Source of the DNA: Pictodentalium vernedei | Lineage: Eukaryota; Mollusca; Scaphopoda; Dentaliida; Dentaliidae | Reading direction: 5' to 3' | DNA length: 64,000 bases | Assembly: GCA_031216915.1 (NCBI GenBank) | Contig: CM062293.1 | Span: 153,520,285 to 153,584,284 of the forward strand | Shown here: positions 1 to 12,062 of the stretch, piece after piece | How positions within the stretch are numbered: position 1 is the first letter of the stretch | Layout of the letters: each line of letters begins with the position of its first letter | Made by a program: the position numbers and the translations under genes | Notes under the pieces: generated by a model | Seen by the model: the letters and a program-made list of their open reading frames with translations, nothing else | Told to the model about the DNA's origin: nothing | The model's database searches: none

Positions 1-90
1 TCTAAAAACATGGCTTATGACCACTCATTTGAACGAGCTACATAAGCTCATTCCGATGGGGGTCGAAAGATAAAGTACATGGAGAGTGGA
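1..90. mobile_element. MITE A remnant cut by the window edge
   Basis: The sequence keeps the order of the MITE A core: a run like AAAAACATGGCTTATGACC, a GAACGAGCT arm, then an AAGCTCATTCC counter-arm and a GGGGGTC. Both outer arms are missing or too worn to read. It is a decayed copy with no coding capacity. Confidence 0.55.
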
Positions 91-154
91 TTATCACTAA
101 ATCACTCGCGAGTGAAGTTACCACTCAGACAAAAACACCCTGTCTGGAAAAAAA

Positions 155-243
155 CATAAGAAGGACAAGAAAAGTTTCAGCCAGTGAACCTCCGGTTTGA
201 ACCCGGAGGTCCACTGGCTTAAACTACGCGCGTACTTCTTATG
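155..243. repeat. 89-bp hairpin
   Basis: The outer arms CATAAGAAG and CTTCTTATG flank an inner stem, CCAGTGAACCTCCGG against CCCGGAGGTCCACTGG, with a TTTGAA loop. The intervening arms pair less well. No second copy was seen, so it is either a single MITE-like hairpin or a chance inverted repeat; the length argues for the former. Confidence 0.6.
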
Positions 244-1274
244 TATTACCATGGGAATAGACTGTTATTGTCTGGGTGGAAACTCCGCTCCACGAGTGTT
301 TGCTGTTAATTCACTCCCCATGTATGTGTCACAGGCAAAAGTTGGGGAAACATAATACAATCCAGATGGCGATTTTGGGAAACACGCCTGATCGGATATG
401 AGTGTTACCTTAGGTTAGGTGTTAACTATAGTAGTTTCATCCTAGTGTGTATTTTTAAAAAGTGCTTGCACAGGAGGTGTGCCGTTGTTTCAGCTGACTA
501 CTGGGTCATCTTATCTCATCTTATCCAATTGTTTCCCTGTTCTTTATGCACGAGAGCAAGTCATATTAGGTAAAAACACATAATTGTAAAACAGTCTGGT
601 TTAAGGTTGCGTAATGCACAGCTTTGGAGACAACAGGTAGACAGCCAATCTGGTTATCTTGTCTCCCTGCAGTATACACTGATACTGTCATGCTTGAGTA
701 GTGCTAATTTACATATCTTTTTTGTATCCTTAAAACACTCTTTACTATCATATTATGTATCATTTCTATTTGTATCATGTGTTCTGCAAAATAAAGGAAT
801 CAGTCAATATATCGTTGAAATTGAGATCCTCCTTTCTTTTTACTTTTGTGAAAGGAAGAGTGTTTTAAAACTAATCTTTTATTGAATTTATTTTGATGGA
901 GTGGTGACTGGAAGAATTAAGACACTCCTCTCCTAATTTTACTGTATCTAGCGTGTCTCTGTCATTATTGACTTCAAATAACACGTAATGGATAGAAAAT
1001 GTGGGGTCAATAATGACCTTGACGCAAAAGTTGTGAATGCTGTGTGCCTCCCTCCTGGTATTCCGTTATTATATTTGATCAAGGTAAAATCAATGAATTT
1101 CACAGATTCCCCCATTTCTCGTTGTTAAGTTTATAATCGCCACTAAATATGTAAACATCGTTTTTACAGATGGGTCCCTGACGAGTTGTACATATTCTAT
1201 CAAAGAAGACGAAGTACGATATGTCAATACAGTCTTGTTCACTCTAGATACCTGATGATCGTCAACTTCCCATT
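244..1274. other. Unassigned stretch, no gene seen
   Basis: No repeat family, RNA gene or convincing exon was recognised. One open frame on the + strand from 607 to 885 (92 codons, TTG start) reads as a hydrophobic peptide with no motif I know and is within chance length. Confidence 0.5.
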
Positions 1275-1519
1275 TTAACCCTTTACCTAACTTGAAAAGC
1301 AGACGACACTTGCAAAAAAAAAAAAATTCTTGAATATTAACCTTTTTCATTTTTTGTCTCAAATACATAGGTTATAACCCCTCATTGGAACGAGCTCGAC
1401 GAGCTCGTTCCAACGAGGGGTCATAACCTATGTTTTTGAGACAAATAATGAAAATGTAATTGGCCATTTTTGAGAATAGCGCAGGCCGGTTTTGGGCGTT
1501 ACGTTGGGTAAAGGGTTAA
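1275..1519 (-). mobile_element. TTAA-flanked palindromic MITE, family A
   Basis: TTAA at both ends (1275-1278 and 1516-1519) brackets terminal repeats CCCTTTACCTAAC and TTGGGTAAAGGG. The left outer arm holds the AGCAGACGACACTTGC block and the right outer arm holds the GCCGGTTTTGGGCGTTACG block, which sets the orientation as minus. The centre is a long palindrome that turns at GAGCTCGACGAGCTC. The TTAA target and CCC-starting ends fit a piggyBac-type non-autonomous element. It has no ORF of its own. Confidence 0.9.
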
Positions 1520-2727
1520 ACGACGGAGAGAAACGATTTAGGCATGCCTTATTAAGTACCAGTCAGGATTTTGTACTATTTGCCTGCTCCAACGACATAA
1601 ACCGATATTAAGAGGGTATCTGTAACGCGGTCCATCAATAACTATCGTTTAGCCTCCCCGTACAGGTTGCAAGTATTAGTTGAAAATCGGATGGGATACT
1701 CCATATATGACATACTTTCTGTCTTCATTTCTGAACGTGTTGTCACAATGCATTAAACAGCAAATCTTATATGAAGGTCTGGGTTGGTTTCCAGGCCTTG
1801 ACAATTGTTATACAAACTGTTACAATTTAGGCAGATATTCCACGTAAACTATATTCCAACAACACAGCATTAGCTTTGTAGAAAGTGCCAGGAACAGGCA
1901 AACAAAACCCCTTGAAGAAAGACAGTGTGATAGATGAGGCCCTTCTGACAGTCCAAACCTCTGGAGGACCACCGTGCACGATTGCTTTTGTTGAGGCGAG
2001 TTATCGTCACGTACATAGTCCTTGACACCCTACAAACTTTACTGACAGGTGGACTTTCAAAATTCAACAACGTGACCACATAACTTTGCTGATTCACACC
2101 TTTTCCAGCCCTAACAATAATACACAACAACGCATGATTAATGGGGTGGTGTTCCACAGTTACCACACGACTCATGGTTCCACCACTGAAACTTCACAGC
2201 TATTTACCGATACACACTTATTACATTTACAAGTCACACAATTTATTGTTTTCTGATCTAATGATGAGAATACACAAAAGTTCATGGCATTACAAGATAG
2301 TTTCTGAAGAAGATAATGTTCTTAAGAAATTATAGGGAGAGGTCAAATGGATGGGGTATGGTATTTCCATGTCAATAATCTACGATTTTAATGACTGCCG
2401 TGTGAAATGGCAAGATTCACATAAAAACGGTCCAAATTGTCATTTGACGCTGCTAATCGGCTCAGTTTATTAAAAATATTCAAAAGGTCGTCATTAGGTT
2501 GGCAGGATTGAGCTACACGAACTGGTGCAGAGGTGTTGAATAAATGAAATCCGGGTTTTTTTTTATATTCACCGATGTGGCTATGTTGTATACAGGTGGC
2601 AACAGCGATCGAAAGAGAATGCCCCTTCTGAGGAAAAAACAATTGACATTTTAAAGGTACATTTCTGTAAACACAGAGAAAGTAAGCCCACATCTCAAAC
2701 TAACACCAGAGACACAAATGCAATCCA

Positions 2728-2758
<31 letters not shown>

Positions 2759-4737
2759 CAAAAACAAAACAAAAAAAAACTGTGCAATGTAGTACATGCT
2801 TTTATGAATCCACAAAAAACGCAGACAAAAGCAGAAATGTGGTGTGAGACCAAAGTGGAAATGTGTTGTTCATTTCGGACATACCTCAAGTTGTATTTCA
2901 AAATACGCTCTGATATATCTATATCAGCAAAATAAGACGTTCTGCTACTTGGATGAAGGGGTAAAGTCTTTGGTGGCAGAGAGTGTTTTTCTATATTGGG
3001 ACATTCTTTACAGGGGCGTCCAGGATATTGTACACGCTTTCTAGCATTAAAAAGACCGAATGAAAGAAACGTTCAGAGGAAATATTTTATTCAGTCTTTG
3101 AAGTCATTAACAAGAAAATGAAAAACTGATCAAATCAATATTACTGTAAAGAGCTTGAAAAAGTTACTACTATAGCACAATTCAATCGCTGGGAGGGATG
3201 GGGGCATAGCTAAATACTGAATAGGGAAAAATGGGGAAAAATAACTTTGCATATTTTGTTTTGTTATTCATACAAAAATGATGGAAGCTGGTGTTTATAA
3301 TTTTGTTTTTTAAGTTAGGGTATAACATACAATTGTCAGAGAATACACTTACTTCGATAAAATAGTTCTTCCAATGGGGCCAGGGTGGAGGGGCACAGGT
3401 GGACAGTGTATGCATGGGGAAAGTCGGTCTGTTTAGTTATTCATTTGCCTAACTCATTACTTGGCAACTTGTAAAACTAAGTGAAAGTATGATTTTGGCA
3501 TTGTATCGTTGCTGACGGTGTTGTTGTTGCTACTTTAAAGAAAACAATGGTTAGAACGCAAATTTAAGGTAACGACATTACACTCAGATTTAAAGAGTCC
3601 TTCTTTCACCAGAGCAATTTAACCCAAACGTACGTATCGGCAAGCATCACCGTTTCTTAGTTAGTCTCTGTTACAGACACTCCGAGGGTAGTATGTTACT
3701 ACAGGCAACCGTTACGGAGAAGTTCCCAAAATATAAGTAACACTAACAAGACTGCTGTTCATATAAAAGGCATCGTCCTTTGAGTGAACCAAGGCCCATC
3801 TCTGCTGTTACAGCACTGCAGACGACCCCTTGATGCACCCGATGGTCGATATGTTCTCTTAGTGTCGAGGAAACCCCCTATAGGCTACACTTTGTATTCA
3901 GCAACCGACACGGTTTGTACGACCAGTATACAGGTGCTGTTATCATCTTCCAACTAGAACTGTCCCGGCAATGATGTCCCAATTGGTGTAAAATGTTGAA
4001 GACGTTGCATAATTGTCAATATGTTGTCGCGCTTCTGTAATGCGTAATGTGTTTTGTTTATGGACGACAACTAATTTTAGCCAAAATCTCAAATCGCGGA
4101 ACAATAATCTCAAGGAGAAAATAGTCCATATAATAACCTCAAATGACCGCAGATCCTATTTCAGGGTTTCATATTTTCCGAAGTTTTAAAGGAGATAATC
4201 CCTTACACCTCCCTCACCGAAATCCACCATCAACTAGAGGCCACACCTCTACCAAGCATTTCCCGCCTATGGCTCTTGATATCGCCTTCGTCTGCTGTAT
4301 TACACCAGGGACTCTCTTAAGATCTTCTTACAGGAAATGGGATTGTTTGTATCGAGCCCACAAAATGTAAAATATTCATTGCTAAAGATGTGGTAAAGAA
4401 CCTGCTATCCAGTTGTCAGTAGTTGTACCGTAAAAATGCCACGGCACGGTCACGGATGAAAATACTACATTTAACTAGTTTTGGCAATGCCGACCTTTTT
4501 GTTCGATCATGAGCTAAAGCGGTGGAGCTAAAACTTTGTTTTACTTCATTACATGGGGAGGCTGTTGATTTGTCTCACAGAGCAGACCAATTAATATCTT
4601 TAGCCTGCAGCCATGCGGCGGCAGTTTAAAGATATCAATTAGTCTGCATTAAAATTGAGTATTCTAAAACAAGATACCTATCGTCATGGACAACGCTGTT
4701 TTGGAAAAGCAGGAATGAAATAGATGAATGCGTTCGT
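1520..4737. other. 3.2-kb unassigned stretch, no gene seen
   Basis: No copy of the window's repeat families was recognised. Several ORFs of 60-101 codons exist on both strands (for example minus 1870-2175 and minus 2388-2693) without motifs or compositional bias. A C run followed by an A run sits near 2728-2750. An ATATAAAAGG string at 3761-3770 resembles a TATA box, but nothing downstream supports a promoter. Confidence 0.5.
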
Positions 4738-4990
4738 TTAACCCTTTACCCAACGTAACGGCCAAAACCGACCAGCGCTATTCACAAAAAATCGTCTATT
4801 AATTTTAATTATTTTTTTCATTCTTTGTCTCAAAAACATAGGTTATGACCCCTCTTTGGAACGAGCTCATCGAGATCGTTCCAATGAGGGGTCATAACCT
4901 ATGATTTTGAGACAAAAAATGAAACAAATTAGTTATTCAAGAATTTTTTTTGCAAGTGTCGTCTGCTTTTCATGTAAGGTAAAGGGTTAA
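4738..4990 (+). mobile_element. TTAA-flanked palindromic MITE, family A
   Basis: TTAA ends at 4738-4741 and 4987-4990. The CCCTTTACCCAACGTAACGG left arm and the right arm with GTCGTCTGCTTTTCATG give plus orientation. The central palindrome carries a few mismatches (GAGCTCATCGAGATCG at the turn), so this copy is older than the near-perfect ones at 55408 and 61667. Confidence 0.9.
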
Positions 4991-5570
4991 AAAACTACCG
5001 CTCCACTGTATGAGTACTCCGCTATTAGTTTTTATAATATGACATTGATACTTTTACCCTAAATACCACTACTGTTTGACGATTTTATCCAGACTGTCGG
5101 ATCACACCAGGTGAGATTTTCCCGGATTAAAAATCCATATCACACTCCAACGGAAATTGCCGAGAATTTCCATATGAATAACGTTGGACTATTTATCCGT
5201 TAAAAAAAGACTTCGTAACTAGGAAAACCGTTGCCGTTGTTTACAAAGTTTCGTCTGCTATTTTTATGTTCGGCTTTCAAGGGAATAAGTAAATCGCGGC
5301 AAGCAAATTAAGTTACTGTTTGTGTGTCAGTCATATAATAAACAGGTCACAGGCAGCGAGTGTGATCCGACAATCTGGTCACCTCAACGAGACGTGATAC
5401 TACGACACGGATCAACACACTGTTATGATAATATGTTAATATCTTATCAAACCTGAAGAGGTAACAGTCATTATCGTAAAATCTACTGTTGGAATAACGG
5501 TAACTGGCTGCCAGTACTATTACCGTGATTTTAATTTTATTTTCTTGTACGACGCAGATGGTTAATAGCG
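4991..5570. other. Unassigned stretch between two MITEs
   Basis: No repeat, RNA gene or exon recognised. A 93-codon minus-strand ORF (5347-5628) runs into the adjacent Tc1-like MITE and is not credible as a gene. Confidence 0.45.
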
Positions 5571-5816
5571 TACAACACAGTGGCCGTGGACTGGTCGAAA
5601 ACCACGCGTGGGCACGATGTCCACGCATGCGTTTACCATGTTGGAAAAATCATCATCAGTAAAATTTTAATTAATAAAGCTCCGGATTGTACCCGGTGTT
5701 TCATTAATTAAATTTTTAATGATTATTCCTATAATTAGTGTTTAGAATTTAATATTATCGCGTCCGTGGAAATATTGCCCACCCGTGGAAAATAAGTCCA
5801 TGGCGGGCGTACTGTA
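5571..5816 (+). mobile_element. Tc1/mariner-like MITE
   Basis: TA dinucleotides at 5571-5572 and 5815-5816 flank terminal repeats CAACACAGTGGCCGTGG (worn) and a right end GGCGGGCGTACTG. The interior has the CCACGCGTGGGCA and CCACGCATGCGTTTACC blocks, an ATTTTAATTAAT stretch and the worn CACCCGTGGAAA counter-block. The same order is seen at 41633-42008 and, inverted, at 54739-54983. TA sites plus CAGT ends fit Tc1/mariner non-autonomous elements. It has no ORF. Confidence 0.8.
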
Positions 5817-6956
5817 CACACGACACTGTCAGTTTGGGTATCCAAACCTAACCATACAATCCTATTAAGTATTTCTTAACACTTTTCCAACTGTAGATCT
5901 AGAAAATGTGTGAATGAGTCTCATAATCATACTCGATTACCAGGGTTTTAAAGGGACTACTTTTAGCAAATTCTGAACAGGTCACATCACTCTCATTTCT
6001 CCACCCTACACTTATATGTTAGAATATTCCTAGCCTATTCTATCATTAAAACTGTATCATAAAGGAATATAACTATTTTCACTTTAAAAAAATTTCGCCG
6101 ATTGGAAACAGCATTTGGGATGATTTTCATTTTTACTAAACTTTAAATATTTGCCTACTGTGTTTAAACTGGTCTTTGGGAGATACTTTCCTAGTCTGTA
6201 GCCAAGATGTGGAAAACAGAAATGTATTGATTTGTAACTGCCAATTGTCGTATCTTTTTATTTTTAAGGAAACGTGTGCGGGTTATATCTAGCAAGCAAA
6301 CGGTGATAATCCTTCAGAATGTCTTGTGTAGTAATGCCGTCCAACTGTCGCATTCAGAAAGCTCAAAGGAAATGCCGATCGTTGTTTCACTATCGTTATA
6401 TCGTGAGAAATGATAATCTCAGAAACAATTTCATAGTATTGAATTAGGAATCAGAATCCTTTAAAAATAGAATCTGCCACCAAATAAATATTATTTTCTA
6501 ACCAGGAATTGCTGGGATATTGCGGTTTTGTGCATGTTATCTCAAACAACATATTAATATTTTAACGTGCCGGGTCGATAGCCAAGATTTCCGGCGAAGT
6601 CTTCGAATAAAATAAAAAGCAACTAAAATACTTGGAAAAAGTGTTATTTTTTCAAATACAGTGCCCCCTCCCCCCCCCCCCCCCCCCCCCTTCTAAACAA
6701 TGTAGTATGCATCACGGCATAGTTGTGTCTATTAAATGTGTCGCGAAAAGCTAGCGTTGGGTGAAGAGGAGTGGAGCGGAGTGGAGTGGAGCATTAAAGT
6801 GATATTAAGACTTTTTACACACTGCGCGATGCCTCTAATTTGAACCTTGCTGTCGAACAAAGACACTATTTAATCAAACTCAATCCAACGCTGAAGATGA
6901 AATATAATATCATTCGTTCGTTGTGTCAAAATTAAAATCTAAACACTGTGATTACA
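5817..6956. other. Unassigned stretch with a 21-bp C run
   Basis: No gene or interspersed repeat recognised. A pure run of 21 C residues lies at 6670-6690, and a short GGAGT-rich repeat lies at about 6765-6792. Confidence 0.5.
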
Positions 6957-7021
6957 AAAGCGGACAGAGAATTTCGACAGGATCGTGCGTCACGATCCGG
7001 TCAAAATACTCTGTCCGTTTT
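6957..7021. repeat. 65-bp hairpin, two-copy family
   Basis: Arms AAAAGCGGACAGAGAATTTC and the complementary GAAATACTCTGTCCG-type right arm enclose GATCGTGCGTCACGATC. A second, diverged copy lies at 52966-53033 with the same CGGACAGAGAATTTC and GATCG blocks. Two copies make a small mobile hairpin more likely than a chance palindrome. Confidence 0.65.
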
Positions 7022-7320
7022 CCTCCTCTTAGGAATGTAGAATTCACCTGTCGAAACAGAAATTTGTTTTTTAAAGCGGAGATGATTTTGCACTGAATTA
7101 TTTAGAATATCTCGACCCATAGGTGTACGTTTGTCGCGCTCCGATCGCGAATGAGGACGCATTTGTGATCACAATACTGCATGGTTTTGTATTTAAGTTC
7201 ACATATTGGTTCCAGTACAACAGTATTTGAGTTTGTTTTACATGAAGGCTTAAATTATAGAGTCAGCACTTACCAATGAAAAGGGAAATTTTACCTAACA
7301 AGAAGAACGAACGGCACTAT

Positions 7321-7455
7321 TGAAAAACTAGCGAGCTCATTTCAATAAGGAGTCATAAGCTAGGTTTTTAAGACCCAAATTGAAAACAGTATTTATATTT
7401 GAATGTCACTGTTTATAAATAGCACGGATCATTACGTTGGGTACAGGCGTTATTA
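7321..7455 (+). mobile_element. MITE A, decayed copy
   Basis: Recognisable pieces in order are CGAGCTCATTTCAATAAGGAG, TCATAAGCTAGGTTTTTAAGAC, ATAGCACGGATC and TTACGTTGGGTA. The left half of the palindrome and the left terminus are gone. Confidence 0.5.
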
Positions 7456-7849
7456 CAATTTCATCGTAGCTACTTACCATTAATAGGTGGTTGTTACTGG
7501 ATAATCTGGCTTCCTCTCTCCACCAAATTATCCACCCTAAACCCCGAAACTGTCAGTGAGGTTCAAGACTATGTAGCCCCTCAGTTGAATGAACTGAGAG
7601 GATGCACGGTCTGTAATCTCTTGGTTCGTTCTATGCATGGGGCTATGGTTAAAAGCTCATTTGGGAATTAATAAAAGGTTAAGCGTATGTTAGATAAAAT
7701 GGGTCTCATTCTGGATTTTTTCTAGCACAAGTGAACATTAGCGGCGAAATAATTCACGTATAGCGTTGGGAACTAATGAAACTATATAGAGTGTGATCTT
7801 GTGTGAAAATTTATCTATCACGCATCAACACTCTCTTTGCTCGTTGATT

Positions 7850-8541
7850 GTTTATTGGGGTTAACGAAACTTCCAGGTGCCAGGCTCACGTCGTGTCGGA
7901 CAGTTTTATAGGTGGAGGAAGCCGGAGTACTCAAGGAGAACCACAAAGCAGCGACCAGCAGCTTACCAGCCCGGCGCTGTAGGAGAGTTAGCAGCGGTTG
8001 GAGGCAAGTGCACCATCGATGTGCAGTACATACACAGAACGACACGCGCGTGTGAATTGGTTAATCGATATGGCACAAGTGCCATATCGATTAACCAATT
8101 CACACGCGCGTGTCGTTCTGTATTTATTACACGCCTTCACGTATATAAAAACAATTATTAGAAGGACATTCAGCAATTCATTTGGAAACTATCAACAAAA
8201 ACAACACATTTTTTCGCCAACCAAATTTGCGAGGGGCTATTTCGTCCCCCGCGTTCCAATGTGTTCTAAGTGCCTACTGGCACGTAGAACACATCGGAAC
8301 TCAGAGGGCGATTTTCAGCTATCGCTATCGATTCAAATTGTAATTGCGTTGTACGATTTGTGGAAAATTCCAGTGAAATTTCGTTTCTATTTAAAAATAG
8401 TCCGTCAACGATTTCCGTTCCGCACATATGTGCGGAACAAATTTTCATTTTCCGCATGGTTTAGTGTTGCTGTAGATGGGGAGTACATTGAACAGGCGTG
8501 TAATAAATCTTAGTACACAGCGCAACCGTGTCCCCACGCTC
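7850..8541 (-). mobile_element. SINE copy split by a palindromic element
   Basis: From 7850 to about 8030 the sequence follows the window's SINE on the minus strand: tail-side TTTATTGGGGTTAACG, the GGAGGAAGCCGGAGTA block, then GTGCACCATCGATGTGCAGTAC. The SINE resumes at about 8511 with TTAGTACACAGCGCAACCGTG, exactly the text that follows GTGCAGTACGCC in the intact copies. The tRNA-like head is missing to the right. Base changes show this is an old copy. Confidence 0.7.
8031..8510 (+). mobile_element. Composite palindromic element, copy 1
   Basis: The element opens with a nearly perfect palindrome of about 85 bp (8034-8119) turning at GGCACAAGTGCC. It is followed by ATTTATTACACGCCT (8122-8136), whose inverted match AGGCGTGTAATAAAT closes the element (8494-8508). 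Inside are a second hairpin built on TTCCAATGTGTTCTAAGTGCC (about 8245-8310) and a third at CCGCACATATGTGCGG. A second copy lies at 32755-33308. A 171-codon ORF spans most of it but breaks in the second copy, so I do not call it coding. Confidence 0.75.
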
Positions 8542-9124
8542 TCTTTACAGATAATTATGTAACCAATGAGCACGTTCGTCTCGTTTGTTCCTTTAACAAT
8601 GTTCTTTTTGCGTAGTTGTGTCAATCGCCTATCAAGAGCAGATGACTTCATTCTCTTGCGACTTTTAGATGCAATCCATAGTCCTGAAAAAACGGCACCG
8701 GTTTTACAGCTCTACAAGTTATAATAACTACCGCGGTGTGAAGCTTCTACTACGGTTAAAAAAATACACCTTTCGTAGGAAGTTCATCTAACTTGACCTT
8801 TGACATGACGAAATTTCCGACTTCGATACATTCACACTTATTCAAACAAACGACGTTTTGCACTACCACCTTCTACGTGCAATGACTTATTAAGTTTAAA
8901 AGTTAAAAATTTAAGTTTTGTTAATAATAATTTCATTGAAAAAGCAAGGTAAATTCAATCAACATTGACGATGTGTCTTGCTGGCAATCAAGCATTCAAG
9001 TGCAGCCGGTAGTACTGCCCATGCACCGGCGCAGATGTAAATAAAACAAACCCACGTGTTTGCGATAGAAAGTGTCGTTTTTTCTCAATTCTGAGTGACA
9101 AAATAACTTATTTATTAAGAGCAT
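8542..9124. other. Unassigned stretch
   Basis: AT-rich sequence with no recognised repeat, exon or RNA gene. Confidence 0.45.
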
Positions 9125-9280
9125 GGTATAAATAAAACAAATAGGTAATAGGGACGGTAATCAAGTTTAAACCACTCGTAGAATAAGGGTTTTAAACACT
9201 CGGCGAATAAGGGTTTTAACCATACTCGTCGTCTAAGCATGATTACCGGCCCTAGTACCTATTTATTCTTTTTATCCAAG
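9125..9280. repeat. 156-bp imperfect hairpin
   Basis: The left arm GGTATAAATAAAACAAATAG with GGGACGGTAATCAAG pairs with the right arm TGATTACCGGCCCTAGTACC and TATTTATTC. The loop side contains a 24-25-bp direct repeat, GAATAAGGGTTTTAA, twice at about 9181-9220. No second copy was seen. Confidence 0.55.
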
Positions 9281-9321
9281 CTTTCAGTCTACAGAAGACC
9301 TTCATCAGTGTTCACGTAGAC

Positions 9322-11500
9322 AAACAAGAGGCCCCAAGGAGCCTTAATCGCTCACCGACAAAAGTGGTTCAAAGAAGTATTTGGGGTCACATTCTGTTAG
9401 ACATGGTTCATCAACACTACAAAGGAATGAAGTCATGAGAGACAAATTTTATGGAACTAGGGACATGGCTTGAACAAACTTCAATCTTACCCCCCTAAGG
9501 ATGCTGCATGCCAAATATCAATAGCATCCATCTGCTGGATAAGAAGAAGACTTTTAAAGAAAATTCCTCATTTTGAACTAAGTTATCATTCGGGCTCTCA
9601 CAGTGAGCCCAAATATGAACCCAGGGACTTGGCTTGAACAAACTTGAATCTCACCCCTAAGGATGCTGCATGCCAAATATCAAAACATTCCGACTGCTAA
9701 ATCTGAAGAAGAAGATTTTTAAAGACAAATTCCTCACATTGACTAAGTTATAATTCGGGCCCCCACAGGGAGCCCAAATATGTACCCAGGGACGTGGCTT
9801 TAACAAACTTGAATCTCAGCCCCCTAAGGATGCTACACACCACATATCAAAACATTCCGACTGCTGGATCTGAAGAGGAAGATTTAAGAAAATTCCTCAT
9901 TTCGAAATAAGTTGCAATTCAAGCTCCCACAGTGAGCCCAAATATGGACTTAGGGACATGGCTTGAACGAACTTGAATCTCACCCCCTAAGGATGCTGCA
10001 TACCAAATATTAAAACATTCTGACTGCTAGATCTGAAGAAGAAGATTTTTAAAGAAAATTCCTCATTTTGAACTAAGTTATCATTCGGGTTCGGGCTCCC
10101 GTAGTGAGCCCAAATATGGACCTAGGGACATGGCTTGAACAAACTTGAATCTCCCCCCCCCCCTAAGGATGCTGCGTACCAAATATCAAAAGATTCCGAC
10201 AGCTGGATCTGAAGAGGAAGAAAGAAGATTTTAAAGAAAATTCCTCATTTTGAACTAAGTTATAATTCGGGCTACCACAGTGAGCCCAAATATGAACCCA
10301 GGGACTTGGCTTGAACAAATTTGAATCTGACCCCCCCCCCCCCCCGCCCCGCCCCCCCCCCCCCCCCCAAGCATGCTGCATACCCAATATCAAAAGATTC
10401 GGCCTGCTGGATCTTGAGAAGAAGATTTTTAAAGAAATTTGCCTGAAATGCACTAAGTTCAAATTTGGGTTCCTATACTTAGCCCAAATATGAACCCAGG
10501 GGGCCGATTTGAACAAACTTGAATCAGATATACCCCACAATGTTGCTTACCAAATATCAAAAGATTCTACCTGCTGGATCTGGAGAAGAAGATGTTTTAA
10601 GAAATGTGCCTGAAATGCACTAAGTTCGAATTCGAGCTTCTATAGTGAGCCCAAATATGAACCCAGGGGGCTGATTTGAGCAAACTTGAATTAGATGCAC
10701 CCCACAATGTTGCATACCAAATATCAAAAGATTCTGCCTGCTGGATCTGGAGAAGAAGATTTTTTAAGAAATTTGCCTGAAATGCACTAAGTTCAAATTC
10801 GGGCTTCTATACTGAGCCCAAATGTGAATCTAGGGGGCCGATTTGTACAAACTTGAATCAGATCCCCCCACAATGTTGCATACCAAATATCAAAAGATTC
10901 TGCCTGCTGGATCTTGAGAAGGAGATTTTTAAAGAAATTTGCCTGAAATGCAATAAGTTTGAATTCGGGCTCCTATACTGAGCCCAAATATGAACCCAGG
11001 GGGTCGATTTGTACAAACTTGAATCAGATCCACACCCCACAATGTTGCATACCAAATATCAAAAGATTCTGCCTGCTGGATCTGGAGAAGAAGATTTTTA
11101 AGAAATTTGCCTGAAATGCACTAAGTTCAAATTCGAGCTTCTATAGTGAGCCCAAATATGAATCCAGGGGGCCGATTTGAACAAACATGAATCTGCCTCT
11201 CCTAGAGATGATGTATATCAAATAGGAAAGAATTCTGCCTGGTGGATCTGAAGAAGATTTTTTTGAATTTTGGAAAGAAATTCAAGGGTGCTATCAGAGT
11301 TATGCCCCTTGTGGTGCCCCCTGTGGGTGCGGCAAGTTTATTTGTACAAGTTTGAATTGACATACGATGGGGAACATGCACACCAAATTTGGTTCAATTT
11401 GATCCAGTAGTTTGTGAGGAGTAGTCGATAATGTAAAGTTCACGACGGACGACGACGGACGGCAAGTGATAAGTTAAGCTCCCTTCGGTGAGCTAAAAAA
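9322..11500 (+). mobile_element. Element with a core of ten 165-bp tandem units
   Basis: The left end reads ACAAGAGGCCCCAAGGAGCC then ATCGCTCACC; the right end reads ACGGACGACGACGGACGG then CGGTGAGCTAAAAAAG, so short CTCACC and GGTGAGC termini are inverted. The GAGCCCAAAT anchor (TAGCCCAAAT at about 10480) recurs at about 9605, 9770, 9934, 10106, 10282, 10480, 10647, 10814, 10980 and 11148. The first five units share AAATTCCTCATTTTGAAC; the later five share AAATTTGCCTGAAATGCAC, so the array has two homogenised blocks joined at a C-rich stretch (10331-10368). The layout recalls bivalve 'pearl' and Helentron-type elements with tandem cores, but no terminal hairpin or transposase was identified. 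A 125-codon minus ORF is only a shadow of the repeat. Confidence 0.75.
10331..10368. repeat. C-rich homopolymer stretch
   Basis: Runs of C broken by two single G residues sit where other units of the array read CCCCCCTAAGG. This is slippage expansion of a short C run inside one repeat unit and makes the unit about 30 bp longer than its neighbours. Confidence 0.9.
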
Positions 11501-12062
11501 GCACGCACGAAATACAGTTGGTAAGAATATCAAGGTAAACCTCTGGAAAATTCGTTCCGACTCCAACAAAGTGAAGTCAGAGAAAAATGAAAAACGTTAA
11601 AAAATGTAAAGTTATAAAAGGAAACGAAGGAAACTGCTTCCGGAGAACCGATAATAAAATTCAGGTTTCCCAAACTCCGATGTTTGAGCGAGTTAACATA
11701 TTCTTCGAAAACTCTCAGGAATCAAAAATTACAGGAAGGTCTGCATTGCTACGCATGTACAAAGCTATTCAATCCAAAATGTTTCTCTAGAAACCCGCTC
11801 AGTTTTAGTCCTGTCGGGTTTAGAACCCGCTCAGTTTTAGTCCAGTCGGGTTTAGAATTAATAATAAATGCATAGATTCCTGAGAGTTTTCTAAAGATAT
11901 GTAGGAGTCTTTTATGTGTTGTTTGCATAACATTCTTCACTTTAGACCCGTGCATCTTCTTGATCCAACACATCTGAAACAGATTTTTTTTCTCTCAGAA
12001 TATAAACATTATTATATATATACTTGGTTTCGCAATTACATAAAGAAAGCGTGACGCGAAGG
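11501..12062. other. Unassigned stretch with a 32-bp tandem duplication
   Basis: AACCCGCTCAGTTTTAGTCC followed by a GTCGGGTTTAG block occurs twice head to tail at about 11792-11855, with one mismatch. Otherwise nothing was recognised. Confidence 0.6.

Noticed and set aside
3761..3770. TATA-box-like ATATAAAAGG
   Set aside because: No initiator, downstream exon or repeat-free ORF supports a promoter; such strings are common in AT-rich DNA.
7998..8513. 171-codon plus-strand ORF
   Set aside because: It runs through a SINE fragment and the composite palindromic element, and the second copy at 32755 breaks the frame. The peptide repeats itself inverted because the DNA is palindromic.
10163..10540. 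125-codon minus ORF with glycine run
   Set aside because: It lies inside the 165-bp tandem array, and the glycine run is the reverse of the C run.
9605..11148. Regular repeats that could suggest a CRISPR array
   Set aside because: The full 165-bp unit repeats with no unique spacers; the genome is eukaryotic.
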